64,000 nucleotides of DNA from Candidatus Cloacimonadota bacterium. GTDB lineage: Bacteria; Cloacimonadota; Cloacimonadia; Cloacimonadales; GCA-2742885. Of the stretch, positions 27,018-36,818 are shown piece after piece. The notes under the pieces are model-generated. The model was not told the origin of the DNA, did not search any database, and was given only the letters and a program-made list of their open reading frames with translations. How positions within the stretch are numbered: position 1 is the first letter of the stretch; every line of letters starts with the position of its first letter. A program made the translations under genes and the position numbers. Where the stretch lies: contig PDOO01000030.1 in the NCBI GenBank assembly GCA_002742885.1, forward strand, positions 1 through 64,000, written 5' to 3'.

Positions 27018-28856
27018 CTACTCAACCGTAACGCTTTTGGCAAGATTTCTCGGCTGGTCAACATCCAATCCTCGTAAATCAGCAACATGATAAGCCAATA
27101 ATTGCAGAGGAATAACCGAAAGCAAAGGTTGCAATTCCGGTAAAGTTTCCGGAATATAAAAAACATGCTCGGCAATATTTTCGAGATTTTTGTCTTTTTT
27201 GCTGGCAATGATAAAAAGTTTTCCGTTTCTCGCCTTTACTTCTTCCAAATTAGATATGATTTTTTCGTAGAGAGCATCTTTAAGAGCAATGGCAATCACC
27301 GGCATATTTTCGTCTATCAAAGCAATGGGACCGTGTTTCATCTCTGCCGCCGGGTAACCTTCGGCATGAATATAAGAAATTTCTTTCAATTTCAATGCTC
27401 CTTCCAAAGCAACCGGATAATGTACGCCCCGTCCCAAATACAAAGCATTTTCCGCATTCATGACTTTCTTTGCCATATCGATAATTTCATCGTTTTTATC
27501 TAAAATATCCTGCACTTTTCCCGGGATTTTTTGAATTTCTTTAATAAATTCTGCCCCGTCAACGGGAGACATATTTTTCATTCTTCCCAACAATACCGAC
27601 AATAAACTTAAAACGGTAACCTGAGATGTGAAAGCTTTGGTTGAAGCTACGCCGATTTCAGTTCCGGCATGAATATAAATGCCGCCGTCCGTTTCTCGAG
27701 CAATCGTGCTTCCTACCGTATTTGTTATACCGAATACTTTAGCTCCTCTGGCTTGGGCTTCCCTCAATGCAGCCAATGTATCAGCTGTTTCTCCGGATTG
27801 ACTTATCACTAAAACAACCGTATCTTCAGGTATTATGGGATTTCTGTATCTGTATTCGCTGGCATATTCGACTTCCGTAGGAACCCTCGCCAAATTTTCA
27901 ATCAGATATTTACCGATTAAACCGGCATGCCAAGAGGTTCCGCAAGCGATTATTTGTATTTTTTTTATTTTTCTGAGCTGCTCTCCGCTTAATCCGAGAC
28001 CTCCCAGACGAGTTGTCGAGAGTTTATCGACTAATCTTCCTCTGAAAGCATTTTCAATTGAAACAGGCTGTTCAAAAATTTCTTTGATCATGAAATGCTT
28101 GTAATCCCCTTTTTCAATCGACGAAATATCCCAATCAACTTCTGAAACCTCGTGTTTAACCGATTGATTTTGAAAATCAAGCAAATCAAATCCGTCATTT
28201 GTTATGCTGACAATTTCTCCGTCCTTAACATAGACAACCTTTTTGGTATGAATAACCACGGCATTTACGTCTGATGAGACAAAAAACTCGTCTTTTCCTA
28301 TGCCTAAAATCAGCGGACTTCCTTTTCTGGCAGCAATTATTTTATCCGGTTCATCCTGAGATATTACGGCAATTCCGTAAGTTCCTTCCAAATTCTTTAT
28401 TGACGACTGTACCGCTTGCAACAAATCGTTTTCTTTTTCGAAATAATATGAGATAAGATGCGCAATTATTTCCGAGTCCGTTTGACTGACGAACTCAAAT
28501 CCTAAATCAATAAGTCTTTTTTTTATTATTTTATAGTTTTCAATAATTCCGTTATGAACAACGGCAATTTTGCCGCTTTTATCCGTATGAGGATGAGCAT
28601 TAATTTCATTAGGTTCGCCGTGAGTTGCCCAGCGAGTATGAGCTATTCCGATATTTCCCTGTGTTTCTGAGGGTGCAGGAAGCGATCTTTCTAACTCTAT
28701 AATTTTACCTTTCTTTTTATAAATTTTCAAATCTTTGCCTGAATTTATGACAGCAGCTCCGGAACTGTCGTAACCTCTGTACTCCAAGCGTTTAATACCA
28801 TCCACAATGATCGGCAAAGCATTTCTTTTGCCTATATAACCTACTATTCCGCACAT
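27018..28856 (-). CDS. glmS: Glutamine-fructose-6-phosphate aminotransferase GlmS
   Basis: The 612-residue enzyme makes glucosamine-6-phosphate from fructose-6-phosphate and glutamine, the entry to peptidoglycan and lipopolysaccharide synthesis. The N-terminal class II glutaminase domain begins with Cys2 after the Met (MCGIVGYIGKRNALPIIVDG) and has AHTRWATHGEPNEINAHPH. Two SIS sugar-isomerase domains follow (CGTSWHAGLIGKYLIE; SQSGETADTLAALREAQARG; TKAFTSQV), and the end ...RNLAKSVTVE is canonical. I saw no glmS ribozyme core in the upstream 347 bases. Confidence 0.97.
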   Translation of the reverse strand: MCGIVGYIGKRNALPIIVDGIKRLEYRGYDSSGAAVINSGKDLKIYKKKGKIIELERSLPAPSETQGNIGIAHTRWATHGEPNEINAHPHTDKSGKIAVVHNGIIENYKIIKKRLIDLGFEFVSQTDSEIIAHLISYYFEKENDLLQAVQSSIKNLEGTYGIAVISQDEPDKIIAARKGSPLILGIGKDEFFVSSDVNAVVIHTKKVVYVKDGEIVSITNDGFDLLDFQNQSVKHEVSEVDWDISSIEKGDYKHFMIKEIFEQPVSIENAFRGRLVDKLSTTRLGGLGLSGEQLRKIKKIQIIACGTSWHAGLIGKYLIENLARVPTEVEYASEYRYRNPIIPEDTVVLVISQSGETADTLAALREAQARGAKVFGITNTVGSTIARETDGGIYIHAGTEIGVASTKAFTSQVTVLSLLSVLLGRMKNMSPVDGAEFIKEIQKIPGKVQDILDKNDEIIDMAKKVMNAENALYLGRGVHYPVALEGALKLKEISYIHAEGYPAAEMKHGPIALIDENMPVIAIALKDALYEKIISNLEEVKARNGKLFIIASKKDKNLENIAEHVFYIPETLPELQPLLSVIPLQLLAYHVADLRGLDVDQPRNLAKSVTVE

Positions 28857-29203
28857 AATTCATCCTTAAATATAAAAATTTTCAAATAATCTGACTGATT
28901 AACTTATTTTTCTGTAAAATATTTCCTTAAAAAATAAAATATGGATTAAATGCCAAGTATTTAAATTACTTTAAGTTAGTCAACAAAGCATTTATATCGC
29001 TGAATATTTTGAACAGGGCAAATAAGATTTCCGCTGTTTAGAATAACTTAAAAATACAATTTTTCCGGCATCTTCACCTTAATAAAAATCCCTGAAAATA
29101 AGAATAAAAAATAAGACTTTAACAAATATTTCATTTTAATTTGTATTTATTTTTTTAATAAAAAAAGCCTCGATATTTACCGAGGCTGAGAGAATATAAT
29201 CAT
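28857..29203. other. 347-base gap between glmS and the GcvT-family gene
   Basis: AT-rich with no coding frame. It holds the glmS promoter, not pinpointed, and the terminator at 29166-29187. Nothing resembling a glmS ribozyme or a tRNA was seen. Confidence 0.5.
29166..29187 (-). terminator. Terminator after the GcvT-family gene
   Basis: AGCCTCG/CGAGGCT (29166-29172 and 29181-29187) forms a 7-bp stem with an 8-base loop, followed on the minus strand by six or more T. It starts 17 bases after the stop. Confidence 0.88.
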
Positions 29204-30586
29204 TTACAGATTTTGAATTTTCTTCAAAGGTTTGGGAGCTGTCGCCGGAGTAATTCCGTCTCCGGATATATATCCGAGAACTGCTCTGCCTTTAGGCTTT
29301 CCGTCTTTGTCTTCCCGATAGAATTCGACTTTTATGCGAACTGCTTTACCGTCAAAGGAAAGAATATCTTTACCGTCTTCGTCAACCTCAAAAGGATTAT
29401 CGCAGAGCCATGCCAAACCGATGGCTGCAGTACCGTTTTCGCCTTGTACGGACTTACGTTTTGATCCGATAAATTCACGTTTTTCAAGAGAAACATTAGG
29501 AGAGTTTATGCTTGAAGTAACCGTTCCGAGACGTTTACCGTCGAGATAAATTCCGCAACCGACGACTATTCCTTCAGATATAACGGCAACCATCTTTTTG
29601 TTTGTTCCTCTTTCAAGCTCTTTCAAAATTGCCTCTTTTCCGACAAAATCTTTTTCCATATCGACGGCAGCTCCGAAGAGAGGAGAGTTTATCGGAGTAT
29701 GGTTCGGGTCATACTCTTGACCGTTGAGAGGCAAACCGAAATTGCCGGCAGATATTCTGTTTTCGTCTCTTCCTCCGAGTCCGACCAGCAATCCGTCCAA
29801 TTCAAGAGCTTTTTCCGTAATTCTGTTGAATTGTTCAACGGCAACTTTTGCGGGAACATATAACTCCCATCCCCATCTGCTTGTATAACCGGTACGGCTG
29901 ATAATATATTCTTCGCCTTCATATTCAAATTCGTTAAAGGTGAAATAACTCATATTTTTTTCCGGTTTATAACGATTTTTAACAACAGATTTTCCGTAAA
30001 GTTCGGTTACAAGTTTATAACTGTATCTGCCCTGAATATCAATTTTTACCAATTCATCGGATAAATCTTTTACGGTTACGTCTTCATCGTCTTTTTTATA
30101 TTTCATGATTGTATCCGCATCGGAAATAAATTCTTTTTCAATGCCGTGATCTTCGCCTTTTCCGGTAATATCGTGTCCGGCATTGATTACCGCAATGAAC
30201 TTATCGGAACTCATTCTCATGACAATCATATCATCCTCTACACCGCCTTTTTCGTTTAAAAGCAAGGTGTATTTACAGGAGCCGATTTTCATTTTTTCAA
30301 TATTGGCAGGCAAAACCCGGTGCAAAAGAGTTTCGGCATCTTTACCGGAAAATTCAATTTGCGCCATGTGATCAATATTAAATATTGAGACATTTTCAAT
30401 TGATTTTGCTTCCTCCAAAACAGACGTAACATAGTTTACCGCCATATCATATTGACCGAAATTGCTTCTTTTAATCGGAACGCAAGGACGATTTAACCGT
30501 TCAGACAATAATTTCTGATACCGCTCTTCCGCTTCAAACAAAGCGGTTTTTCTTACGCTTTTCGGGAAATCTTTTCCGTACTTCAT
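29204..30586 (-). CDS. GcvT-family aminomethyltransferase, long form
   Basis: In the 460-residue protein, the GcvT folate-binding core is visible: IFNIDHMAQIEFSGKDAETL, LLNEKGGVEDDMIVMRMSSD (holding the conserved Asp), ISRTGYTSRWGWELYVP, and LLVGLGGRDENRISAGNFGL. The C-terminal barrel includes FVGKEAILKELERG. It is roughly 90 residues longer than the usual glycine-cleavage T protein, with an extra N-terminal stretch and inserts. The RDxLRLEAG motif reads RDENRISAG, replacing the usual Glu. No gcvH or gcvP is nearby and no glycine riboswitch is upstream. It may be a glycine-cleavage T protein or a related folate-dependent methyltransferase. Confidence 0.75.
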   Translation of the reverse strand: MKYGKDFPKSVRKTALFEAEERYQKLLSERLNRPCVPIKRSNFGQYDMAVNYVTSVLEEAKSIENVSIFNIDHMAQIEFSGKDAETLLHRVLPANIEKMKIGSCKYTLLLNEKGGVEDDMIVMRMSSDKFIAVINAGHDITGKGEDHGIEKEFISDADTIMKYKKDDEDVTVKDLSDELVKIDIQGRYSYKLVTELYGKSVVKNRYKPEKNMSYFTFNEFEYEGEEYIISRTGYTSRWGWELYVPAKVAVEQFNRITEKALELDGLLVGLGGRDENRISAGNFGLPLNGQEYDPNHTPINSPLFGAAVDMEKDFVGKEAILKELERGTNKKMVAVISEGIVVGCGIYLDGKRLGTVTSSINSPNVSLEKREFIGSKRKSVQGENGTAAIGLAWLCDNPFEVDEDGKDILSFDGKAVRIKVEFYREDKDGKPKGRAVLGYISGDGITPATAPKPLKKIQNL

Positions 30587-30678
30587 TTAATTTATCTCCT
30601 TTTAATTCATTGATCTTCGGTTAACGGATAAAACAATTTTTATAAAGCAGGTCTTTAAACCGAGAACAATAATATTGA

Positions 30679-32955
30679 TTAAACTTTGAACTCGCTGATC
30701 AAAGAATCCATTTTTTTTACTGTCTCGGTTAATTCTTCGGCATTATTTTTTACTGATTCTGCTTCGGTCGCCGTCTCGTTGGCGCCTTGAGTAACTTCAA
30801 CAATATTTTTTGATATTTCCGTCAATCCCAAAGTAATTTCATTGAAAGATCTTACCGTATTATTGATACTGACATGAGCTTCTTCGGTGTTTGAAGCAAT
30901 TAACGAAGCAGAATCGGCAACATCAGCGGTTTTTTGAGCTATTTCCGAAACGCCTTTTCCGGCTTCTTTTATATTTCTGTTAACATCAAGGACAGAATCC
31001 AGTATTTCGCCTGAGAAGACCGATACTTCTTCGGATTTTTCGGAGCTGCGAGCGGTTATTTTGGCAATTTCGCCTATGGTACGAGTTTGTTCATCAACCG
31101 TTTGAGCTATATTGATGTTAATTTCATTAATTTTACCGATTATTTCAGATACGTCTTCGATTGAGGTAACCGATTTATCCACAATATTGTGCATCTGATT
31201 AATTTCTTCTTCTATTTGAGCCGTTGCATCGCTTGTCTGCTTTGCCAATTCTTTTACCTCATTGGCAACAACAGCGAAACCTTTTCCGGCTTCTCCCGCG
31301 CCGGCAGCTTCAATAGTTGCGTTCAAAGCCAGCATATTCGTTTGATCGGCAATATCATTGATAATAGTGATAATTTTAGCAATTGAATCGGCTGATTCTT
31401 TCAAATCGCCCATAATCAGGTTTGTATTATTGATTTTTACAAGACCTTCGTTTGAAATATTTTTTGCAGTTTCTGTTCCGCCGGCAACTTCCGAAAGAGA
31501 GACGCTCATTTCTTCCACGGCAGAAGCAGAATTTGCGTTGCCGTTATTAACTTCATCGATATTGATTTTTATCTTTTCAATGTTGCCTGCAACAGTTCCT
31601 ATTTCTTTTATAACGGAATTAAGGTTCGTTGATGTTTGCTCTCCCGCTGCCGCAATAACATTAACATTTGATGTCATATTATTCATGGAAGAAGATATTG
31701 ACGTTACATTTTCTGAAGTTTTTTCAAACATTGAAGATATCGACAATGCCTCTGAACTGCTTTCTTCGGAAGCGACAGATACGCAATTTGCCTGAGAGGA
31801 TATTTCTTCAGATTGAGCAGCCAAGTTTTGCGATATTTGATTGTTATGATATAATGATTTTTTTAATACTTCAGAGCTTGTTTTCAATTCCGTAATAATT
31901 TTTTTCATATTTATGTTTGCTGTTTCATAAGCTCTGAACAATAAACCGACTTCATCTTTTCTTTCTGCATCTTCGGGATCAATTTCGAATGTCATGTCCT
32001 TGTTTGCCATCATATCAAAAGCGTTAATGATTCTGTATATCGGTTTTTCCAATTGATATTTTAAAACCAATAAAATAATAATTGTCAGCAACGCAATCGA
32101 GAAGAGAGAAGTAAGGGCTATTTTATTGCGAACGTCCTTGAAAATTCCTAATAAATCTGTTTCGGGTATAGTTCCGGCAAGAAACCAGTTTATATTTTTC
32201 AATCTTTTATGCTGTTGATATTTAACGACCCCGAACCAGTCATACTTTATAAATCCTTCATCATTTTTTAAAGCAAATTGAGTATGAGGTTTGTCGGCAA
32301 AATTATTTCCTAAAATATTTTTGTCGGGATGGGCAATAACCGTACCGTCCATATCCTGCAAAAAATAATATCCTTTTTCCAATATTTTTTTATCGGTAAC
32401 GTATCTTTCGCAAAAAGAATCAAATTTTAGAGCTAAGGTAATAATTCCTATCGGAGCATTTTTTTTCATTATCGGAGCAGAAAGCAATAAAACTCTTTCA
32501 TAATTTCCGTCAGTTTTAATAGGATTTGGGTCAATATAATATGTATTACCGTCGATAAAACAATGTTTCCACATATCAAGCTTAGAGTTATCGTATCCGA
32601 CCAAAGCACTGACTGACGATGCGACTATTTTACCCGATTCATCGGTAAAACTGAAGTTATCGAATAAATCGTCATTTTCTTTAAGATTATCGGCCAAACG
32701 AGTCAATTCGGAGAACTCTTTCTTTTCCAAAGCGTTTATAACATCAGATTTATTCCCCTTTAAATAGACAGTATCGGCATATCGAAGCAAAGTATTGTTA
32801 ACGAATTTACTCAGCTCGTTGACGCTTTCTTTCATGGCATTTTTTTGAATTATTGAGTCAATATCTCTTTTGATTATAAATGATTGTATCAAGGCAATAA
32901 TTATTAACACGAAAATCAATATAATCGATATTTTATAAGTCAATTTTAAATTCAT
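30679..32955 (-). CDS. Methyl-accepting chemotaxis protein
   Basis: The 758-residue protein has a first membrane span at about residues 8-28 and a periplasmic dCache-type sensor at about 30-275 ([40 protein letters not shown]). A second span lies near 278-300 and a HAMP linker at about 300-355. The long signalling helix hairpin has its tip at about residues 535-575 ([20 protein letters not shown], then [18 protein letters not shown]). Predicted methylation helices flank the tip. It senses a small extracellular ligand and signals to CheA, matching the flagellar genes in the window. No che genes are present. AAAGGAGG precedes the ATG. Confidence 0.95.
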   Translation of the reverse strand: MNLKLTYKISIILIFVLIIIALIQSFIIKRDIDSIIQKNAMKESVNELSKFVNNTLLRYADTVYLKGNKSDVINALEKKEFSELTRLADNLKENDDLFDNFSFTDESGKIVASSVSALVGYDNSKLDMWKHCFIDGNTYYIDPNPIKTDGNYERVLLLSAPIMKKNAPIGIITLALKFDSFCERYVTDKKILEKGYYFLQDMDGTVIAHPDKNILGNNFADKPHTQFALKNDEGFIKYDWFGVVKYQQHKRLKNINWFLAGTIPETDLLGIFKDVRNKIALTSLFSIALLTIIILLVLKYQLEKPIYRIINAFDMMANKDMTFEIDPEDAERKDEVGLLFRAYETANINMKKIITELKTSSEVLKKSLYHNNQISQNLAAQSEEISSQANCVSVASEESSSEALSISSMFEKTSENVTSISSSMNNMTSNVNVIAAAGEQTSTNLNSVIKEIGTVAGNIEKIKINIDEVNNGNANSASAVEEMSVSLSEVAGGTETAKNISNEGLVKINNTNLIMGDLKESADSIAKIITIINDIADQTNMLALNATIEAAGAGEAGKGFAVVANEVKELAKQTSDATAQIEEEINQMHNIVDKSVTSIEDVSEIIGKINEININIAQTVDEQTRTIGEIAKITARSSEKSEEVSVFSGEILDSVLDVNRNIKEAGKGVSEIAQKTADVADSASLIASNTEEAHVSINNTVRSFNEITLGLTEISKNIVEVTQGANETATEAESVKNNAEELTETVKKMDSLISEFKV

Positions 32956-33028
32956 TATAAGCCTCCTTTATCATGATTAAATTAAAAAAATATCGTACTG
33001 GACATACCCTGGTTAAAAGCTGTACGCC

Positions 33029-33045
33029 CTTTGTCGCCGACAAAG
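33029..33045. other. Hairpin in the chemoreceptor leader
   Basis: CTTTGTC-GCC-GACAAAG is a perfect 7-bp stem with a three-base loop, 74-90 bases upstream of the chemoreceptor start. It has no T tail. Its role is unknown. Confidence 0.3.
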
Positions 33046-33098
33046 TTGCAATTTGCCGGTTATAACAAATTGTCAAGCATCATGTTTATGCCATTTTG

Positions 33099-33432
33099 TT
33101 ACGGATGGCGTATATGCTTCATTATATTTTCTGTTTCTTCTTTAAATTTTGGAAGTTCTTTTAGAACTGCAGCCCAAATAATTTCATCTGAGATATTATC
33201 ATACTCATGATCTGTTCTATTTACGGCAACAATTATTTTTGTTGCATTCTTTATTTCTGTATTGCAATATTTAGATTTAAAATACGATTTATCGCCTCCC
33301 CTATTATCTATATATTTCTCTCTATTGCTTTTTGGGTATTATATCTTTTTTGTATTCATAAAAATATTTTTTATCCGGTAAAAATTCAAAGATATCATAA
33401 ATACTTCTGCTAATATCTTCTAACCATGCCTT
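33099..33432 (-). pseudogene. Decayed HepT-type (DUF86) toxin gene
   Basis: Read on the minus strand, three frames in turn give parts of a HepT/DUF86 ribonuclease. The first is AWLEDISRSIYDIFEFLPDK. The second is QKAIERNI, an in-frame TAG, then IIGEAINRILNLNIAIQK. The third is IKNATKIIVAVNRTDHEYDN with ISDEIIWAAVLKELPKFKEE, ending at a TAA at 33099. At least two frameshifts and one stop are needed. The R-x4-H-x-Y active motif has lost its Arg (Val instead), and the N-terminal Met is gone. No MntA nucleotidyltransferase partner is adjacent. It is a relic of a toxin-antitoxin pair. Confidence 0.82.
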
Positions 33433-33452
33433 AAATTAACATAAAAAATAAA

Positions 33453-33495
33453 CGGGATAAATCACAATACAAAGAGATTATGCGAATTTATCCCG
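33453..33495 (-). terminator. Terminator after the PreP-like peptidase gene
   Basis: CGGGATAAAT/ATTTATCCCG (33453-33462 and 33486-33495) is a perfect 10-bp inverted repeat with a 23-base loop, followed on the minus strand by TTTATTTTTT. It starts 17 bases after the stop. Confidence 0.72.
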
Positions 33496-33511
33496 TATTA
33501 TTTGCAATTTA

Positions 33512-36424
33512 TTATGCAAACAAATTAATAATATGATTAAATAATTCTTTGTTTTCGTTGATTTTGGTTTCTGTACCGACTACGCATATATTATCTTTAT
33601 CGGTAACGGCTTTCAAAACCGGAGAAAAACTTTTGATTTTTTCAATAGTTGTGTTCAAAAGCTGATCTCTTTCTGTTTGAATATCTTCAATCTTATACCC
33701 TCTGAAATACCGATCCGCAATTTCGCCGTTATACATAGCAGGAGTTTTGGGAGCATCCAAAGAACTGATTGCTCCGACAATATAATTGAAAAGCATGTCA
33801 GACGAAAGAGATAATTCGGCAATAAATTCGTAAGCTTTTTCGTAAACTTTTAAAGTTCTGTCCAAATTGGGATCCCTGTAAGAAGCAAAGAAAGCATCAC
33901 CGTTATCGTAAAATGAAGTCATAGCTCCGTAAGCTCCGCCTTTTACCCTGATGTTTTGAATAAGATAATCAAATCCGAGTATATTGCCTAAAACTTTCAT
34001 ACCGCCGTCATAATCATAACCGGCTTTTTTAAAGTTGTAAGCGGAAGCGACATACTGGACATTACCCGGGGTAACAAAACCTTCTTTTTTATTTTCAAGC
34101 TTGAATTCGTAATTTATCTTTTCGTGTTTATCATTCGGGAAAACATTAACGAATTTTTGCAGTTTTTCTTCAATTTCCGGCATCAGATCTTTTTCCGCCG
34201 TAACGGCTATGACCAGATTATTTCGATTGAAAATAAGTTCGCTGACTTCTTTCAGTTTTTTCATAACTTCATTTTTTGTTTCGTTAAAATTTTCTTCAAT
34301 GTCTTTCAGGAAAATAAAATAATCGACGTTATTTATTTTTTCGTTGTAAGCCGAATATTGGGAATGATAAGAATTTGCTCTGGAAATAGCTGCCGCATGT
34401 CCGTTCATGATAAAGTTTCTTTGGAAAACGGTTTTCGCCTGTTTCAACAATTCCAGAAGTCTTACTTCATCATCATAAACGGTACGGAGACAAGTTTCTT
34501 CGATGAAATGAAGAAGTTTGTCCAAGTTTGCGTGCATTACTTTGCTTTTCGCTTTCAATTTAGGACAATATTCGTCATTGCTTCCCCATTTCGAGTAAGT
34601 TTCCGTATTGTGATAAATTCCGCCCGTATGTATATTAATTTCGTTGGAAAGATCGGAATAATCATAATTTTCGGTTCCGATTGATCCCAAAATATTGGCA
34701 ACCAGTTTAATGTAGGGCAAATCTTCCTTTGCAACGGAACGGGTATCGAAAATAAAATCGATATAATCTATTTTATTGGTAAAAGCTTCGGAGGCAAGAT
34801 AGGTTACGCCGTCCTTTTCTTTGACGTTATAATCTATAATTTCGGCTTTGGGAGATATTTCTTCCCCGGAAATTCTCGGCAGTTTGGCAATATCTTCCGG
34901 TTTATCGGGCGCAGATTGTTTGATTCTGAGATCTTCGTTCAATTTTTCGATTGCCGCCAACTCTTCCGGAGTCATTTCATCTTTAAATTTTGCCAGTTTT
35001 TCTTTTTCTTGCGCTTCTTTTTCCAAAGCCAAACCTTTTTTAGGGAGCAAACTGAAAGTTAATTGATGTTTATTGTTCAATAAATATTTTTCAATCAGTT
35101 TTTCAAAGTAATCCGTTTCCAAAGAAGTTCTTATTTTCTTGAAAGTTTCTTCAAATTCCAAATGCATAAAAGGATCCGCATCATAAATCCAGCTGTCCAT
35201 CATGCCGATATTATAGATCAAACCTTTGGGATAAGAATGGAAATCGGCTTCTCGCAATTGAAACTCCGTTGAATTTACGGAAGCTTCTATAATTTTTTTG
35301 TCGATACCGTTTTTGACCAAATCCTTAAGGCAATTATCGATAATTTCATTAAATTTTTCTTTACATTCAGGATTTGTTTCTTTGGCATTGAAAGAAATGG
35401 ACATTTGTTGCAGCGAAGTATTAAGTTCTCCGCTTACGGATTGAGCTATTTTTGCTTCCAGTAAAGCTTTTTTCAAAGGAGATGCCGAAGTGCCGATCAA
35501 AATATCGTTCAGTACGGATAAAGCATGATAATCTTCCGTATTTGACGCTTTGGAAATCATGTAGCGTCTGGTAATATAAGTTTTATTCTCTTCCGAATCT
35601 TCCGATGAAACGGAAAAATAATCTTTTAAATATTTCGGTTCGTCAAATTCAGGTTGCAAAGGAATAGCGGAATCAGGATTTATTTTATCGAATTTGGACA
35701 AAAATTCTTCGTCGATAAATTTTAAGGTTTCTTCAATATTGAGATTGCCGAAAAGGAAAATTCGGCTGTTGGACGGATGATAATATTTTTTATGAAATTC
35801 GGTAAATTGTTCTTCCGTCAGATCAGGAATAAAATCAGGATCGCCGCCCGATTCGTAACCGTAAGGAGTATCAGGATAAAGAGCCCGTTTGCTCAAAGAA
35901 GAAATTACTCTTTCGGGCGAAGAGAATGCCCCTTTCATTTCGTTGTAAACAACCCCGTTATAAAGAAGTTCTCCAGTCTCCGGATTTATCGAATGTCTCC
36001 ATCCTTCTTGTTTAAGAATAAGAGGATCAATGTGAATATTGGGAAAGAAAACAGAGTCAAGATAAACTTCCAAAAGATTACGAAAATCACTGTCGTTTTT
36101 ACTGGCGAAAGGATACATTGTCTTATCCGGGAAAGTCATGGCATTCAAAAATGTGTTGAGAGAACTTTTAGCCATATCCATAAAAAGTTCTTTCACGGGA
36201 AATCTTTTTGAACCGCATAAAACGGAGTGTTCCATGATATGAGCAATTCCCGTATTATCACCGGGAGGGGTTCGGAATGTTATGCTGAAAACTTTGTTTG
36301 ATTCATCATTTTTCATGTAAATTATTTCCGCCCCTGTTTTGGCGTGTTCAAGATAATAGCATTCGGAGTTTGCTTCTTTAACCGTCCGAATCTCTTTTGT
36401 TATGAAATTATTGAATTTTCTCAT
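33512..36424 (-). CDS. M16C-family zinc metallopeptidase (PreP-like)
   Basis: The 970-residue protein is typical of presequence-protease type enzymes. The inverted zinc motif HxxEH is at residues 62-66 (AHIMEHSVLCGS), with the distal Glu at 162 (YNEMKGAF), 100 residues after the first His as in the family. FPVKELFMDMAKSSLNTFLN and TMYPFASKN are family signatures. The four-domain clamshell includes a hinge of charged helices at about residues 475-510. There is no signal peptide, so it is likely cytoplasmic and degrades peptides. AAAGGAG precedes the ATG. It is monocistronic with a terminator. Its natural substrate is not evident. Confidence 0.93.
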   Translation of the reverse strand: MRKFNNFITKEIRTVKEANSECYYLEHAKTGAEIIYMKNDESNKVFSITFRTPPGDNTGIAHIMEHSVLCGSKRFPVKELFMDMAKSSLNTFLNAMTFPDKTMYPFASKNDSDFRNLLEVYLDSVFFPNIHIDPLILKQEGWRHSINPETGELLYNGVVYNEMKGAFSSPERVISSLSKRALYPDTPYGYESGGDPDFIPDLTEEQFTEFHKKYYHPSNSRIFLFGNLNIEETLKFIDEEFLSKFDKINPDSAIPLQPEFDEPKYLKDYFSVSSEDSEENKTYITRRYMISKASNTEDYHALSVLNDILIGTSASPLKKALLEAKIAQSVSGELNTSLQQMSISFNAKETNPECKEKFNEIIDNCLKDLVKNGIDKKIIEASVNSTEFQLREADFHSYPKGLIYNIGMMDSWIYDADPFMHLEFEETFKKIRTSLETDYFEKLIEKYLLNNKHQLTFSLLPKKGLALEKEAQEKEKLAKFKDEMTPEELAAIEKLNEDLRIKQSAPDKPEDIAKLPRISGEEISPKAEIIDYNVKEKDGVTYLASEAFTNKIDYIDFIFDTRSVAKEDLPYIKLVANILGSIGTENYDYSDLSNEINIHTGGIYHNTETYSKWGSNDEYCPKLKAKSKVMHANLDKLLHFIEETCLRTVYDDEVRLLELLKQAKTVFQRNFIMNGHAAAISRANSYHSQYSAYNEKINNVDYFIFLKDIEENFNETKNEVMKKLKEVSELIFNRNNLVIAVTAEKDLMPEIEEKLQKFVNVFPNDKHEKINYEFKLENKKEGFVTPGNVQYVASAYNFKKAGYDYDGGMKVLGNILGFDYLIQNIRVKGGAYGAMTSFYDNGDAFFASYRDPNLDRTLKVYEKAYEFIAELSLSSDMLFNYIVGAISSLDAPKTPAMYNGEIADRYFRGYKIEDIQTERDQLLNTTIEKIKSFSPVLKAVTDKDNICVVGTETKINENKELFNHIINLFA

Positions 36425-36812
36425 ATCTTCTACTCCTTTTATTTCGAATTGATTGAATGAATAAATGTTTTTTTAAAACTGATTTTTGTCAAAATATAAT
36501 TATAAAGGTTAATAAATAATCCGATATGAGCAAAAGTTTAATTTATTTGACTTAAAATACATTGCTTATTTGTTCGATCCGTTAAGAGAAGTTAAAATCT
36601 CTTAACTCTTTAATCAGTGAAAGTTGAATCTTATATTTGTTTGATCTGAGATCAAGAAAAAAATATTAAAATATTTTAAGGGAAATCAGTTATCCGTAAA
36701 AATTCGTCGAGATAAAATATTTGCTTTGCCGACAAAATATCCGGCGCATTAATACTGTTTTTCCTGAAATCAGCGCAAAAATTCGGATTTTGACAAGAAA
36801 TTTAAGGAGAAC
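36425..36812. other. 388-base divergent intergenic region
   Basis: Lies between the peptidase gene (minus) and the SDR gene (plus), so it holds both promoters. GTTAAGAGA/TCTCTTAAC at 36581-36589 and 36598-36606 is a perfect 9-bp inverted repeat with an 8-base spacer. TTGATC-TGA-GATCAA lies at about 36641-36655. Either could be an operator. No gene was seen. Confidence 0.45.
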
Positions 36813-36818
36813 ATGATA

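Noticed and set aside
28857-29160. Possible glmS ribozyme upstream of glmS
   Set aside because: No GC-rich ribozyme core or double pseudoknot pattern could be seen; the stretch is plain AT-rich DNA.
30587-30678. Possible glycine riboswitch before the GcvT-family gene
   Set aside because: The gap is only 92 bases and lacks the GGAGAGA-type conserved core.
33207-33413. A 68-codon plus-strand frame in the chemoreceptor-peptidase gap
   Set aside because: It is antisense to the HepT relic, which gives recognisable family blocks on the minus strand.
34124-34684. A 186-codon plus-strand frame within the peptidase gene
   Set aside because: It is antisense to the well-conserved M16C peptidase and has an aromatic-rich composition typical of shadow frames.
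36581-36606. A 9-bp inverted repeat as terminator
   Set aside because: It lies in a divergent promoter region with no gene ending there and no T run; at most an operator.
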